Source of the DNA: Magnolia sinica | Taxonomy: Eukaryota; Streptophyta; Magnoliopsida; Magnoliales; Magnoliaceae | Direction: 5' to 3' | Length of the DNA: 64,000 nucleotides | Assembly (NCBI RefSeq): GCF_029962835.1 | Contig: NC_080575.1 | Location: forward strand, 62,971,493 to 63,035,492 | In this document: positions 1 to 10,599 of the stretch, in pieces | How the letters are laid out: every line of letters starts with the position of its first letter | Numbering within the stretch: the first letter of the stretch is position 1 | Notes under the pieces: generated by a model | What the model was told of the DNA's origin: nothing | Databases searched by the model: none | The model's input: the letters and a program-made list of their open reading frames with translations, nothing else | Translations under genes and position numbers: made by a program

Positions 1-1
1 A

Positions 2-565
2 GTCAAAGCATTCAACAAAACGATTGTAAAAATATTAAAGAAAACAGTTGCAGGAAACAAACGCGATTGGAATGAGATGTTGCAAGAAGCTCTATGGGCT
101 TATCGAACTACTCATTGTACTGCAACAAAAGCAATGCCATATTCTTTGGTTTACAGGGTTGAAGCTGTTGTCCCCATTGAAATGCAAGTTGCATCACTCA
201 GAATAGCAGTACATCAGTCGATTACTAATGATGAAAATGCTAAGATCAGGCTGGCAGAGTTGAATCTGTTAGATGAAAAGCGATAAGCGGCCCAGCGGTG
301 ATTGCAGTTATATCAAGCAAGAATCTCTGTGGCTTTTGACAGAAAAGTCAAGCATCGCTCTTTCAAAAGAGGTGATATGGTATTAATGTTGAAAAGACCA
401 ATAGTCGTCACTCGCAAGACAGGGGGCAAGTTCAACCCTAAATGGGATGGTCCATACGTAATATCAGAAGTGTACACTAATGGGGCCTATCGGGTGGTAG
501 ATCAAAATGGACGAGGCATAAGTATACCAGTGAATGCCCATTTCATAAAAATATATCATCCCTAA
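2..565 (+). pseudogene. Tat-lineage Ty3/gypsy integrase, C-terminal part
   Basis: The window starts inside a retrotransposon integrase, which would join element cDNA to host DNA. One reading frame runs from base 2 to 565. It shows the end of the catalytic core (DWNEMLQEALWAYRTT, then an EAVVPIE block) and the C-terminal GPY-type domain (GDMVLMLKRP, KFNPKWDGPYVI, GAYRVVD). The words ALWAYRTT and EAVxPIE are typical of the Tat (Retand/Ogre-like) gypsy lineage. Two in-frame stops, TAA at 284-286 and TGA at 299-301, interrupt the frame in the linker between the two parts. The catalytic D,D,E residues lie upstream of the window. There is no chromodomain, as expected for Tat. The frame ends with a normal stop after KIYHP. 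Confidence 0.85.
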
Positions 566-2400
566 ATGTATGTGCAGATTTGATTCAGAAGATTCATAGC
601 ATGATTCTTCTCAATCAAAAGGGGGCAGGCAAGAGAGTACAGAGGCAGAACTCTATATTATTTTCTTTTTTACATTTTATCTCTCTTTGAGTACTAATGA
701 AGTGCAGGCTTTCAAAGCATATCAAGTTCAAGAAAGTCAATGAAAAGTGCCAATGATTATTGCCATATCGCCAATAGTTATCGCCAAAATGCCAAACAAA
801 TATCGCTAATGCGGCAATGACTATCACCGAATCGCCAAAGCTATTATTACTATCACTATCTCACTAGCATAAGGCCATTTAAATTTATCGAAATCAATAG
901 CACCGCCAAGCTGATATACTATGTTAACTTTAAAATTGTTTCATATCATCAGTGAGTGCGGTACGTTAATTTCGATTTATTATTCCAACAGGGCCAATTG
1001 TGATGCGACAACAATTATGTACGAGAATCGCAACAACAATGGCGACTTATCACATATGAAGCCGAACGCACATAAGGCTTATCATTATTTAGCGATGGCG
1101 ATGTGGTAGAACTATATGGGTAGCAGTGTCGCATGTGGCCCTAAAAAGCCCGGAAAGAGCATCACATGCACCCATGTGGGCAGTGACCTATGCCATCTGT
1201 ATAGCTTCAGGCAGTGTCACGTGGGCAGCCAGAGAGCACCCCCTCGTGAATGGGTCTGACCTTGCTGATGAAAGAAAAGTGAGTCTCTGAAGTAAGATGA
1301 CTCCCCAGATCCCTAGTTTGATTTGAGTAGTAATGCGTGAGGACAGGTCTCAGAAGCAACATGACCCCTCATTGATGGACTGTCAGCCTTGGATTTGGTA
1401 CCCGACAATAGCCTTGTGCGCCCCGTGAACTCTACAGAATTTACCGTGGCCAACCTTGTGCATAAATCTTATTGAGTTCACTACCTCGGTAGCTTCATTG
1501 GGCCCCTCTGATGGATTGCGGTTTGTGAACTCTCTGGCAATGATAAGCCTTGTGAACTCTAGAGAGTTATAGCAGCCATTCGTGTAAGACCAACTCCAAC
1601 TACTAATGAGTCTAAACTGTGATTGCTCCAACTACTTACGAGCCTAAAATGTGTTTGCAACTAACTAGAACCAAAACTTAGTCCCGCCCATTCTAAAACA
1701 TCATATAGGCAATGCTATGCTAACCATTATAATAGCTTATTACTTTGATTAGCATGTACCTATCAAATATGCTTATGAGAATTACTCACGCTTAGAAATA
1801 CTGTGAATCTTAAATCAAATATGTAATTCTAAAAATGTGTATACTCATATGCTTCATATAAAGATGCGATGTCAAAATAACTGTTATTTTCTACTCCAAA
1901 GAAGATGAACTTTCAATGATGATATGTTTGTCCTTTTGAGGAAAACAACAATGTTTTTCTGTGTTTTGCCTACTTGATACTTCAAGAATATTGCCTTCCA
2001 AAATTCACAAGGGAGGAGGAGGATAAAATTGCAAAGAGTCATCATTTTCTACAGAAGATTCATGGGTATTCTTCAAAGGCATACCAAAGGCTATCCATCC
2101 TTCAAGAGTATCAGTAAGCTTTATTTCAAAAATATTGTCTGTTGAAGAAATCTTCATGTAGAACTGACCGGGACAAGGGGCATGGTTGGTCTCTTTGGAA
2201 TAGCCTATGCCTTAGTCTTCTTAATAGCTCCTTAGCTGTGGCGGAAGAATATATATGGCATAGGTAGTTGGATAGTATCTGCGTACCAAATAGTACTGAT
2301 GGGCCTACTAGCGCATCTAAGGATAGGAAGTATGGACTGGGTAGCCTTGGCCCGAGAGTATGAAGTGAGATCCCATATTAATATTCAAAAGTTGCCTCCA
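566..2400. other. non-coding spacer downstream of the Tat integrase
   Basis: No coding region is recognisable here. In Tat elements a long non-coding stretch commonly separates the integrase from the 3' LTR. Between about 740 and 850 short ATCGCCA/TCGCCAA words recur irregularly, suggesting a decayed short tandem repeat. The rest is unassigned. Confidence 0.4.
617..627 (+). other. polypurine tract-like AAAAGGGGGCA
   Basis: This purine run lies about 50 bases after the integrase stop. It resembles a plus-strand priming site, but no LTR start (TG) is visible directly after it, and the PMD relic still lies between here and any LTR. It could be an internal or secondary tract. Confidence 0.3.
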
Positions 2401-2409
2401 TATCAAGGC

Positions 2410-4090
2410 CTAATTATACGGCCCAATGCCACAGTTCCTCATAGATCTCGTAACAACATCACAAGTCTCCAACACAGTCTGGTCAAATCCGAATTGACGG
2501 GCAAATCTACTCGGATAATATGGTTCACGCCAGAATACACTACCTTCTCTTAATGGAAGAGTACTAGATCTAATGAAACATGGAATGAACATTTGCCATA
2601 AGAAATAGAATTGTCATCAATAGCCTCTATGCCTTCCGGATGAATGGTGAATGGAAATTGATGAAAATCAATAGGATCGCCATCTTCTATCTTGCGAGTG
2701 ATCCAACCATGTGATTTTTCAACCATCCCCCTTAGCTGATAGTGTTGAAGAGGAAGTCGATGGGGATTTGAATATGCCCCTCTTGAGTCATCAAAGGTCC
2801 AACGAAAATACACCCCTAGCCAGCCTATGAAGAAATGCTAAGGAGCGCAAACCAAGAAAGATTAGAGTGTTGAATCTGTAGGGCCAGAAACTATATCCCC
2901 AAAAGCACGATATAGGGAGCATAGAACTAGAGGAGCTAATGAATGTCTTTGACCCTCAGCCATCGTGCCAGCAACTACAAAAAGGGATGGTCTGATGATA
3001 TTCACCTGTTCTGAGTCGGGGAATATTACTAAACTTAGCCAATAAGCTAAGAAGGTAGCTAATTCATAAGAGTGGTTATATTTGATGGTGCTTGTAATAT
3101 TCTCACGAATGGTTTTAAGATCCTAATGATTATAGCCTGCAAAATTGCCAAATTAAAATAATATGGTTATATCGGAGAAAGGATGAAGATCTGAAGATAA
3201 AAAGAGTAAGAGAAAAGAAATATATCATAGTCTACAGGAGAAATGAGCTAGCCATTCAAGAGAAGCAATGTGTTCAGGATGGGGGAAGTTGACCAGTTCT
3301 CTGAAAAGTTCAAGAGTGGTCTTTGAAATCTCAGATTTACTGCTTTCTGTAGAGGCATGAAACAATTCCTTATTTGAAGGAATATAAATATCAAGGATGT
3401 TGCCCACGATGGGGAGGTCTGCTGTACAGAGAAGATCCCATAGAGTAATTCACATTTCACCCAGAGGAAGATGAAATGAGTTGGTAATTGGGGACCAAAA
3501 GTTAAGAAAGCCCCTGAAGATAGCTGCGTTTCCATGAAAATGCTTTGATGTGGCTATAATAGCATCAAGAAGATTAATTTTTTCTAGAGTAGCAGTGTGT
3601 TTTCGAGCAACAGCACGGGCCCGGGCATTATAGAAATCTTGAGGAGACAAAAGACTTTTGGCTAAAAAATCATCTGTTCTCCAAGGGACACGACTAGTGA
3701 GGAAATATTGGAGAGCGGTTTCAAAGAAATGAGTTGGGAAAGGCCGATGAGGATCATGGCAAGGACGTAGAAATCACATCTTGTATATTATGCCAGTCTT
3801 TTGATGCGAGTCCTTTCCTTCTACACGACCTTCCAGAATCTGGGGTTCTCTCATGATCCAGTCATCTATAAAAACAAGGCTGCTTTGATGGATGGATGGC
3901 TCGCTATGCAGGATTGACCAATGGCATTGTAAATTTACAGGGGAAGAGATGATTGTACCCGTATAGGGGTGGTGGAGCTCTAATACTTTTTTGTTAATTT
4001 CTATACAATCCCAAGTATGGCGAGAGAACTGTTCAAGTCTGAGGAAGGCAAAGGACTCTTTTTCCTTGAAGACGAAGCTTCTAAATGTCT
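2410..4090 (-). pseudogene. plant mobile domain (PMD) pseudogene, antisense to the Tat element
   Basis: PMD (aminotransferase-like) proteins occur as the host genes MAIN/MAIL and as passengers of Ty3/gypsy and Mutator elements; their biochemical role inside elements is unknown. On the minus strand one frame from about 4090 to 3229 shows LEQFSRHTWDCIEIN, a WIMREPQILEG block, HFFETALQYFLTSRVPWRTDD, and FWSPITNSFHLPLGEM followed by LWDLL and LPIVGNILD, which are hallmarks of the domain. It is broken by TGA at 3774-3776 and 3450-3452. The same frame resumes below 3137 with YELATFLAYWLS, ends near SLYRAFGDIVSG, and continues (frameshifted) as VYFRWTF and YYPSRFARQFGFDQ. A 99-base GT...AG segment (3137-3235) lies between two of the blocks. 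No intact start codon is visible. It sits downstream of, and antisense to, the integrase at 2-565, as known for Tat extra ORFs. Confidence 0.8.
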
Positions 4091-4299
4091 CATGATGGAA
4101 GAATGTTGATAAAACTTACGGCCCAAGAGAAAAAAGTTAGAAATTTCGGCAGAGTTTCAGAACAGAAGTTTATGGCACTAAGTGCGGATGAGTTACGTAG
4201 ACAAGTTGCGCGCGCAAGTGGCGCAGAACATTTGTGCACAAAAGGGGTTCGCCAGGAGATAGAAGAAATTTTGAAGTGAGGAATGATTAAGTGGCTTGG

Positions 4300-4307
4300 T
4301 ATTTATA
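4300..4307 (-). promoter_or_regulatory. TATA box, minus strand, upstream of the PMD relic
   Basis: The minus strand reads GCCTATAAATACC about 210 bases upstream of the first recognisable PMD codons. It could have driven the antisense PMD transcript. This is inferred from position and sequence only. Confidence 0.4.
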
Positions 4308-4566
4308 GGCCGGGAGTGCCCCCAGAGGGTTGCACGGGCAGGAGTTACACAAACCCGCGCAACTCAAGTTCTACATGAAGAAGTTGATCTTTCAAGTTGA
4401 TTTAAAGAAATCAAATTTCGGATCAAGGGAGCATCTATTGGGGGACAAAATTTAGGGGAGAAGCTTCAAGGAGAAGATTTGGCAAAAGAAGTGAAGGATA
4501 GAGATGAAAGGGAGGCAAGTTACACGAGAGCTGAGTTATGCGGGAACTGAGTTGTACGAGAGCTGA

Positions 4567-4586
4567 GTTGTGTGGGTCCACACAAC
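4567..4586. repeat. perfect 9-bp inverted repeat, GT loop
   Basis: The sequence gttgtgtgg-gt-ccacacaac can form a perfect 9-bp stem. It is the best-conserved member of the hairpin family in this region. Confidence 0.8.
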
Positions 4587-4694
4587 TTAACTTTGGACAG
4601 GTTGGGTCGCGCAACTCTCTTCAAAGAGGGACAGATTGGAAATGCGAAGTGGGGTCCACGACATAGGAATCGAGGGCTCACACATGTGAAAGCT

Positions 4695-4702
4695 TATAAA
4701 TA
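4695..4702 (+). promoter_or_regulatory. TATA box TATAAATA, plus strand
   Basis: CTTATAAATACCCCC is a strong plant TATA context, positioned as expected for an LTR promoter. It faces away from the minus-strand TATA at 4300-4307, so the two form a divergent pair about 390 bases apart. Confidence 0.45.
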
Positions 4703-4826
4703 CCCCCTTACCCCCTCATTTGAAGCATCAGATGTTCAGAAGACCAGTGCCTCTAACAAGTATTGGAGACAGAGAGAAGGAGAGGGAGTGTGGATTATTG
4801 AAGGCGCAGGCCGTGCTACTCCTGGC

Positions 4827-4850
4827 GAGTTGCGTGGGCCCACGTAACTC
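4827..4850. repeat. 24-base near-perfect palindrome
   Basis: gagttgcgtggg / cccacgtaactc pairs over 12 bp with a single mismatch and no loop. It belongs to the same family as the palindrome at 4567-4586. Confidence 0.75.
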
Positions 4851-5189
4851 CCATGAGTTAGGCGGATACTCTTTGAGGCAGCTGCTATGTTGAGATTTTT
4901 CAGATCCTCAGGCTATTCTAGATGTGTCAAAGAGATCCAAGCACTCCTTTATCATGTCAATAAGGGACGGAATGCATAGGAAGCCCGTACAACTCACCTC
5001 AAGAGAGTATAGTGTTCTGAAATGAAACCTCCCTGGGTGTGCCCACTCCTATCCTGACAACCCACCACCTGTCGTATCTCATCCTGGGTTATTGTGCGAG
5101 ATGCGGGTGCTGACTTGTGTGATCCTGGCCTTGGTGGTTGTGAACCCTCTACTTGTTGTTCATTGTCGTTTATTGTAGCATCATGGGAG

Positions 5190-5560
5190 GGGCAATAACT
5201 TGTGTTACATTATGAGCTAAGGAGGTCAACGCTTCTCTAAGGTTTCTGCATTCCTCCATTAGGGCGGTTTATGAGTGGGCCATTTCGACCAATCTTTCAT
5301 CCGTAGATAATGGTTGAGTCTGGCTTGTTCTTGTCATATAAACGGCTACTTCTCCACTCCTTGATTGTCTAGTTGTTGAAGGAGAGAGGGGGTACGTCGT
5401 CGCAAGGGAGTTCAGAGAAAAGGATCCCTTATTAGACCCATTAATACTTTCACATGATCCTAATGATCCTGACAAAGGCCCATCCGGTATCGGTGTGCGC
5501 AACGGAGTTGTTGTGATAAATTCTGGGGGTGACAGCTTCTTCATCAAGGGAGACTTTCCA
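5190..5560 (-). pseudogene. gag-like N-terminus of a minus-strand Tat-type element
   Basis: A 92-codon minus-strand frame (5547-5269) starts MMKKLSPPEF and ends with STDERLVEMAHS; adjacent frames continue with ECRNLREAL. The Ser/Thr/Pro-rich start followed by a short helical segment resembles gag N-termini of Tat elements. It lies about 640 bases downstream of the primer-binding-site-like sequence at 6199-6216 on the same strand, the correct place for gag. No capsid motif follows, and the frame decays below 5190. Assignment rests mainly on position. Confidence 0.35.
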
Positions 5561-6080
5561 TTTTCCTTCAGAGTCCACCAAAGAATTACAACCAGAAGAG
5601 TCGAAAAGTCCTGTCAAGTAAAAGAAGCATTTTCAACCTGTCTCAAATAGAGTGGTGGTGGAGCTAGCGCAAGGTTCTGTTTTGCTGCATTGCGCGTAAT
5701 AGTCACTTTGATTGTTCGCAGCGGAATCGGACTTCTAGCTGGAGGAGATTGGGACTTTATTTTTTCTAGATGTCACTACTGTTTACTCTTCGTCATTCTT
5801 CTGTGCAACTTATAACGCAGAAACTACTCCAATTGTTGTCTATGGCCTGCTACCCTTAATCGAAGTTGACTATACTTTCTTTACTATACATTTGGGCAAC
5901 ATTCGCACGTTATTAACATGATCAAAGGCAAACTCATTGGGCATGAAGTAAAAGACTATGTTGATCGAGAGAGAATTCATCACAATTGCAAAGAGTTGAA
6001 GTTCCTAAAGAAGTGACAACATATTAGTGATTCAGGCTAAGCGATTATACACTTTGTTTTGGAGATGAAGGGGAGGATGT

Positions 6081-6098
6081 TCCCGTTAAGAGTCACCA
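6081..6098 (-). other. second primer-binding-site-like sequence
   Basis: The minus strand reads TGGTGACTCTTAACGGGA, sharing TGGTGACTCT and the terminal GGGA with the site at 6199-6216, 118 bases away. It may be a duplicated leader segment. Confidence 0.4.
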
Positions 6099-6198
6099 TT
6101 TTGGCACCATTACAGCGTTATTTGATGATAAATGTTCTTTAGATTATTCCGACGTTTGTATTAAACATAAATATTCCAACCAGAGATTCTGAGTTTGA

Positions 6199-6216
6199 TC
6201 CCTTGCAGAGTCACCA
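6199..6216 (-). other. primer binding site, Tat type
   Basis: The minus strand reads TGGTGACTCTGCAAGGGA. This is close to the TGGCGACTCTGCTGGGGA type found just inside the 5' LTR of many plant Tat elements, with CpG to TpG decay. It lies 3 bases from the LTR end at 6220. Confidence 0.65.
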
Positions 6217-6219
6217 TTT

Positions 6220-7091
6220 TGTTTCGACAAGAAACAAGTATCGCGATTGGAATATCCATGTTCAATAATAATAAAGGAAAGATAGAAGGATAACCATTAT
6301 GATTAATTTTATTAATACTGAGTTTCAATTACATCCTCGTATTTTCCCTTGATTCCAAACAAAGTGTGCTTAGTAGATACAATGAAAGAAAGAAAAGAAA
6401 CAATTCCAATGGCGATTCCAGCAACATCCCGGCTTGCGAAATATCTGTTGCAATGACAAAGGAGTTGTGCAGGTCCGAAGATCACTTGTTCTTCACCGAT
6501 ATGATTAAGATGTAATTGCAAAAGACCAACTCACGGGGAATTTCAGATCCCATGAGCGAATTCCAATGAATCTCCAATATTCATATAGAGTTGCATGTTG
6601 TGCGGTCGTGCAACATATCCCTGTTGTGTGGTCGCGCAACAGTTCTCTGCCCTACTCTCGAAGACTTCTTCTTCTATGCTCCTCCCATATATCATCGCGG
6701 AATACCTGAAGCAACTCTTAAAGAGAGGGTATTTATAGGCCACCACACATGCGAAGAACTGAATCCACGCAATTCAACATTGTTGCGTGGTCGCACAATA
6801 CATTCTTGTTGTGCTGTCGCACAGCAGACTTTCTTCATGGTTCAATCAATAGAACCCTAAAACCACCTTTACTTACCCATTTTGTACATTGCGCAGCCAC
6901 ACAACTCTTCTTTGTTGTGCAGTCACGCAACAGAGTCTACTTTCCTCAATTTCTCTATGCCGTCACATAATCATGTTAATCTTTATACAATTTGAAGTAT
7001 ATTATTATTTTTTATGCTCAAACATAGTGAAATGGAATCTTCCACACTTTCACTCAATCATACACAACTAGTGAAATGAGATCTTCTAACA
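6220..7091 (-). mobile_element. 5' LTR of a minus-strand Tat-type gypsy element
   Basis: Read on the minus strand the segment starts TGTTAGAAGATC and ends GTCGAAACA, giving TG...CA ends and 872 bp. The primer binding site follows directly. A TATA box (TATAAATA, 6730-6737, minus strand) sits mid-LTR. Six near-palindromic GTTGYGYGGTCGCACAAC-type words lie near 6592, 6624, 6782, 6807, 6890 and 6911, four in U3 and two after the TATA box. The internal region runs to lower coordinates but is truncated near 5.0 kb. The outer LTR end at 7091 is inferred from the TG start and is less certain than the inner one. Confidence 0.6.
6730..6737 (-). promoter_or_regulatory. LTR TATA box
   Basis: GCCTATAAATACCC on the minus strand, in the middle of the LTR at 6220-7091, is the likely core promoter of that element. 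Confidence 0.5.
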
Positions 7092-7303
7092 CCTTCTCTA
7101 TTGTACACTCCCAAAGTGAATGCATGATTATTCCGTCTTTAATTAAATTAAATTATCATCCAATTAGTTTAATGATGCCCACACTCAACAAGTCACTACC
7201 TCACCCCCCCTACCCCAATTCCACAGTCCACTATACCCCAGAATAGTCATTACCCTTCGCACTACTTCCACTAGTGAATGGACGTACATACTCTAATCGT
7301 AAT

Positions 7304-8188
7304 TAGAGCTGTACACAAGCATCAAAAGCTCGGTAACTCGCTCGACTTGGCTTCTCAACTCGAGTCGAGTTCGAGCTGATTTTTGGAGCTCAAAACGAGT
7401 TCGAGCCGAGTTCAAGCATGCCCCTGCTCGATTCAACTCGACTCGAATACTGCTCTAACTCAGCTTAAATTGGCTCGAATCGGTTACTCGGTGCGAACCA
7501 TGCCACTGCAAGAGCCATTCATAAGGCAAGCTTTCTCCTTTAGTCAGTTTGTTCTGAAACAACAAAACAGAACTCCAAGGCTTTCATAAGAAATGGATTG
7601 TTCTTGCAGAACTGATCATCACTGCTACTTAAAGAACACAAATCATCATCAAAGGAGATTCTGTTAATGGCTTCAAATAGAGCAGATGGAGCGATTGCTA
7701 GCTCAAACAACAATGACCCAATCACCCACAATCCGAAACTCAACCGTCCTAATCTCTCATCGAAATTTTTTTAGAACATCTAGTTCCTCATTTGTGTAAT
7801 CCTTCTTCCGCCTCCCTTTGATCAGAACCATAGCATTAGCCAATGTGAGCATTGGGAGCTACGTCGGTTCAAAGTTCATCACCTTCGAGTGTTGGGTCAT
7901 CACAATCACATGGGTCACACAAGTATTCCTTGGAATCAAGTTGTGCAAATCCTTCCCTTCCCACCATTCCTTCTCTGCCTAGGCTCGAACTTCATCACGA
8001 TCACCGCTATGAATTTCCTCCGTCCTCTGCCTAAGCTCAAAATCTGCTCGAACTCGGCCAAGCCGAGCACGAGCTGCTGCTCTGAGCTTGAAGCTTAAGC
8101 CGAGCCAAGTACGAGCTAGGGCTCGAGCAGACTGAGCTGAGCACAAGCTGGGCAAAGCTTGGCTTAGCTCGACTCATGTACACCTCTA
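7304..8188. mobile_element. non-autonomous hAT element, 885 bp
   Basis: The ends form imperfect terminal inverted repeats: TAGAGCTGTACAC at the left and, on the other strand, TAGAGGTGTACAT at the right. They are flanked by an 8-bp target duplication matching at 7 of 8 bases (ATCGTAAT at 7296-7303; ATTGTAAT at 8189-8196), the hAT signature. Both subterminal regions are crowded with GAGCTCGAG/GAGTCGAG words. The middle (about 7490-7840) lacks these words and has a minus-strand coding-like stretch (AIAPSALFEAINRISF, DDQFCKNNPFLMKALE) preceded in another frame by MVLIKGRRKKDYTNEEL. It is not a transposase I recognise and may be a captured gene piece. Confidence 0.85.
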
Positions 8189-8196
8189 ATTGTAAT

Positions 8197-9381
8197 GTTA
8201 CACGTGGCTCACATTCCACATTAACCATTCATGTATCCTCCATAGGTAAACAATCTAATAATCAGATCCTCCATAATCCATATAACCTACACAAGGGTAT
8301 TTCCGTAAATGCATAAACATAACCCACATGGGTTCCTCCATTCCGTATCAACTGATCATAGATCCATCAAAAGAAATCATCAAACCATAGGATCCTCCAA
8401 GAATCATCAAAATCTATAATATGAATATTTTACACCAATTCAGCAACATAGCCCATATGGGTTTCCACAATTCCATGTTACGTTCCCATCTTATGGGGTA
8501 AGGGGCTTCCTTTGATGTGGCATCCAAACACACGTCTATATCCAACAAAGCATAGGTGTAGTATTTCTATTCACATAGCATAATGTCCATGAAACAAGCA
8601 TTGTTTCTACATAGTTCTGGCCCATAAGTTGATGTTCACATACATGATTTTAACTCCAAACACACAAACACACATCATATAGAATTTTCACAAAAATTCC
8701 AGCAATACCACATCAGTTTATTCACATTTAAAACATCACCACAATATGTACAAACATCACCATGTATAGACCAAACTAAAACTACTGTGCATAGGGTCCA
8801 TACATCCAACCCTAGTGGGCGCACCAAGCATGTATTGGCGGTTTAGCTCGGTTCTACGAGCTAACTCGCTGATCTAGATGAATTCATGAATTTCCACATC
8901 GTGGGACATCAAAATAGTATCCATATGGTCACACATCCCATCTAAGTTAGGTTATCAACATAGATTTCATATAGTTTATGCACCCAACACTACATACTCT
9001 AGGCTTGTGCCTAAACATGATTTAAACCTTCACCAAATCAAATCCAAACACGAATTCACTCATCCAACATACAATTTACATCAATATATCATATTTAAAC
9101 ATAAAATAAATTGAAGGTTTTGCAATTTAAACAAACAAAAATCAATCATGAAGAAATTAGTTGTAGAAATTAGAAAATCTAAGCTATAATTGTGTATAAG
9201 CTTTAAGGAATTCCTCACATTTTTCTAATTTGAAACTCTAGCTGAAATTCTCGAGGAAGACGGCATCTATATGAACCATGGAATACACACAAGTCTAGGA
9301 AGAAGGTTCCCACATGATGGATGGCTTGTATGGATGGGGATGGACGGCTATATGGGTAGGCATTCCACACACACACACACA

Positions 9382-9453
<72 letters not shown>

Positions 9454-10599
9454 CCAAGTGACATGAGGGGCTGAAGAGGCGTGAAGGTGTGTGTGTGTTA
9501 TTGGGTAAAGGAGCACATGCCTCCTTGTTATGAGTGTGAGAAGGGATGTGGTTGCATCCTACCAACATTGGGTTTCCAAAATCTCCTTTTTTTCTGACTG
9601 TCTTTCTTCAAATCCAACTCATTTATGGTTTTACATCATCGAGTAGAGCTGGAATACATAATTTTCTTAGAGATCCAAAACTTAGATTGGATGATCTTAA
9701 AAAAATGACTCGACGGGTACCAAAATGGACTTGATCTCAATTAATAGTCCATGCTTGATGATCGGACCCAAAATTGAGAAAAAAGTGTAGTCATGATAAG
9801 AATTACAATTGGGCAAATTTTGGTGGTTGATCGATGGTGGGAATGGTCTAAATCTAAAATTTCACATATTGCATCAAACGGAAGGAACCAGCTTTGGGGT
9901 TGTATCATTCAATGGTGTAAGATCATATATTGGCTTTTAAATTTGGTATGATCTCATAGTCTTATGAGGCCAATGTGTGGTCTAAATTTGAGTTGTGATT
10001 GACGGTGGAAAGTGGGTTAATTATAAGGTCAAAATTTGGAATAATTTTGTAAGCTTAAAACGTATAACTTGGTGCTTAAAGAAAGGCTTATCAAGGTGAG
10101 GTTTTCACATTTCATATTTAGTCATATGATGGGCAATCCAAGTCATTCACGTGAAGGGAAATATTTGACTACAATTACCAATGAACTTTCCTCACTCGAT
10201 GATCACCAAAATCAACGGTTAAGGGTTGATTTGTCAATTGAGTCACTTCTAATATGATCTAAGGGCTGACATTCAACGTGTTTGATTAATTTACGATAGA
10301 TACACATGGTATAAAATTTTAGGTCAAATATATCATGAGAACTATAAGATCTCAAATTAAGGATCAAGGATAAAGGCATTTATGGACAGATTTCTAATCT
10401 AGAAAATTTATAAAATTTAATACTTATACGAGCTTCTAGGTACAATTCTATGAAATTCTCACCAAATAAGTCATATCAAAATCATCGCAGATAAATAATT
10501 AATCACAAAATAAGTTAAAATTCACATTAATCAAGGGTTTCACACATAACACATAATACTAAGGTCCAAGGCCACTTCAGAAAAATCTGGGGCATTACA
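8197..10599 (-). repeat. unassigned repeat sequence ending in an LTR-like terminus
   Basis: No coding region is evident. Read on the minus strand the right edge starts TGTAATGCCCCAGATTTTTC, the form of an LTR 5' end in chromovirus-type elements, and it abruptly interrupts a gag relic at 10600. The opposite LTR end was not located. Confidence 0.35.
9366..9452. repeat. compound microsatellite (CA)n(CT)n
   Basis: About nine CA units run directly into more than thirty CT units. It produces spurious Ser-Leu or Arg-Glu reading frames on both strands. Confidence 0.97.

Larger units (their letters stand above)
4310..4900 (+). repeat. LTR-like promoter region with GTTGYGYGG palindromes
   Basis: This stretch contains many copies of gagttgYRYgg and its complement (near 4337, 4365, 4520, 4543, 4567, 4606 and 4827), plus a plus-strand TATA box at 4695-4702. 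The layout of U3 hairpin words, TATA, then a further hairpin 100-150 bases downstream mirrors the LTR at 6220-7091. It is therefore probably the 3' LTR, or part of it, of the Tat element whose integrase opens the window. Exact TG/CA ends could not be fixed. Confidence 0.45.

Noticed and set aside
4085-4279. 64-codon plus-strand frame starting MSHDGRMLIKL
   Set aside because: It overlaps the 5' side of the antisense PMD relic and has no known motif; chance is likelier than a sense gene.
9215-9568. 117-codon Arg/Glu-rich minus-strand frame
   Set aside because: It is created by the (CA)n(CT)n microsatellite; the flanks show no domain.
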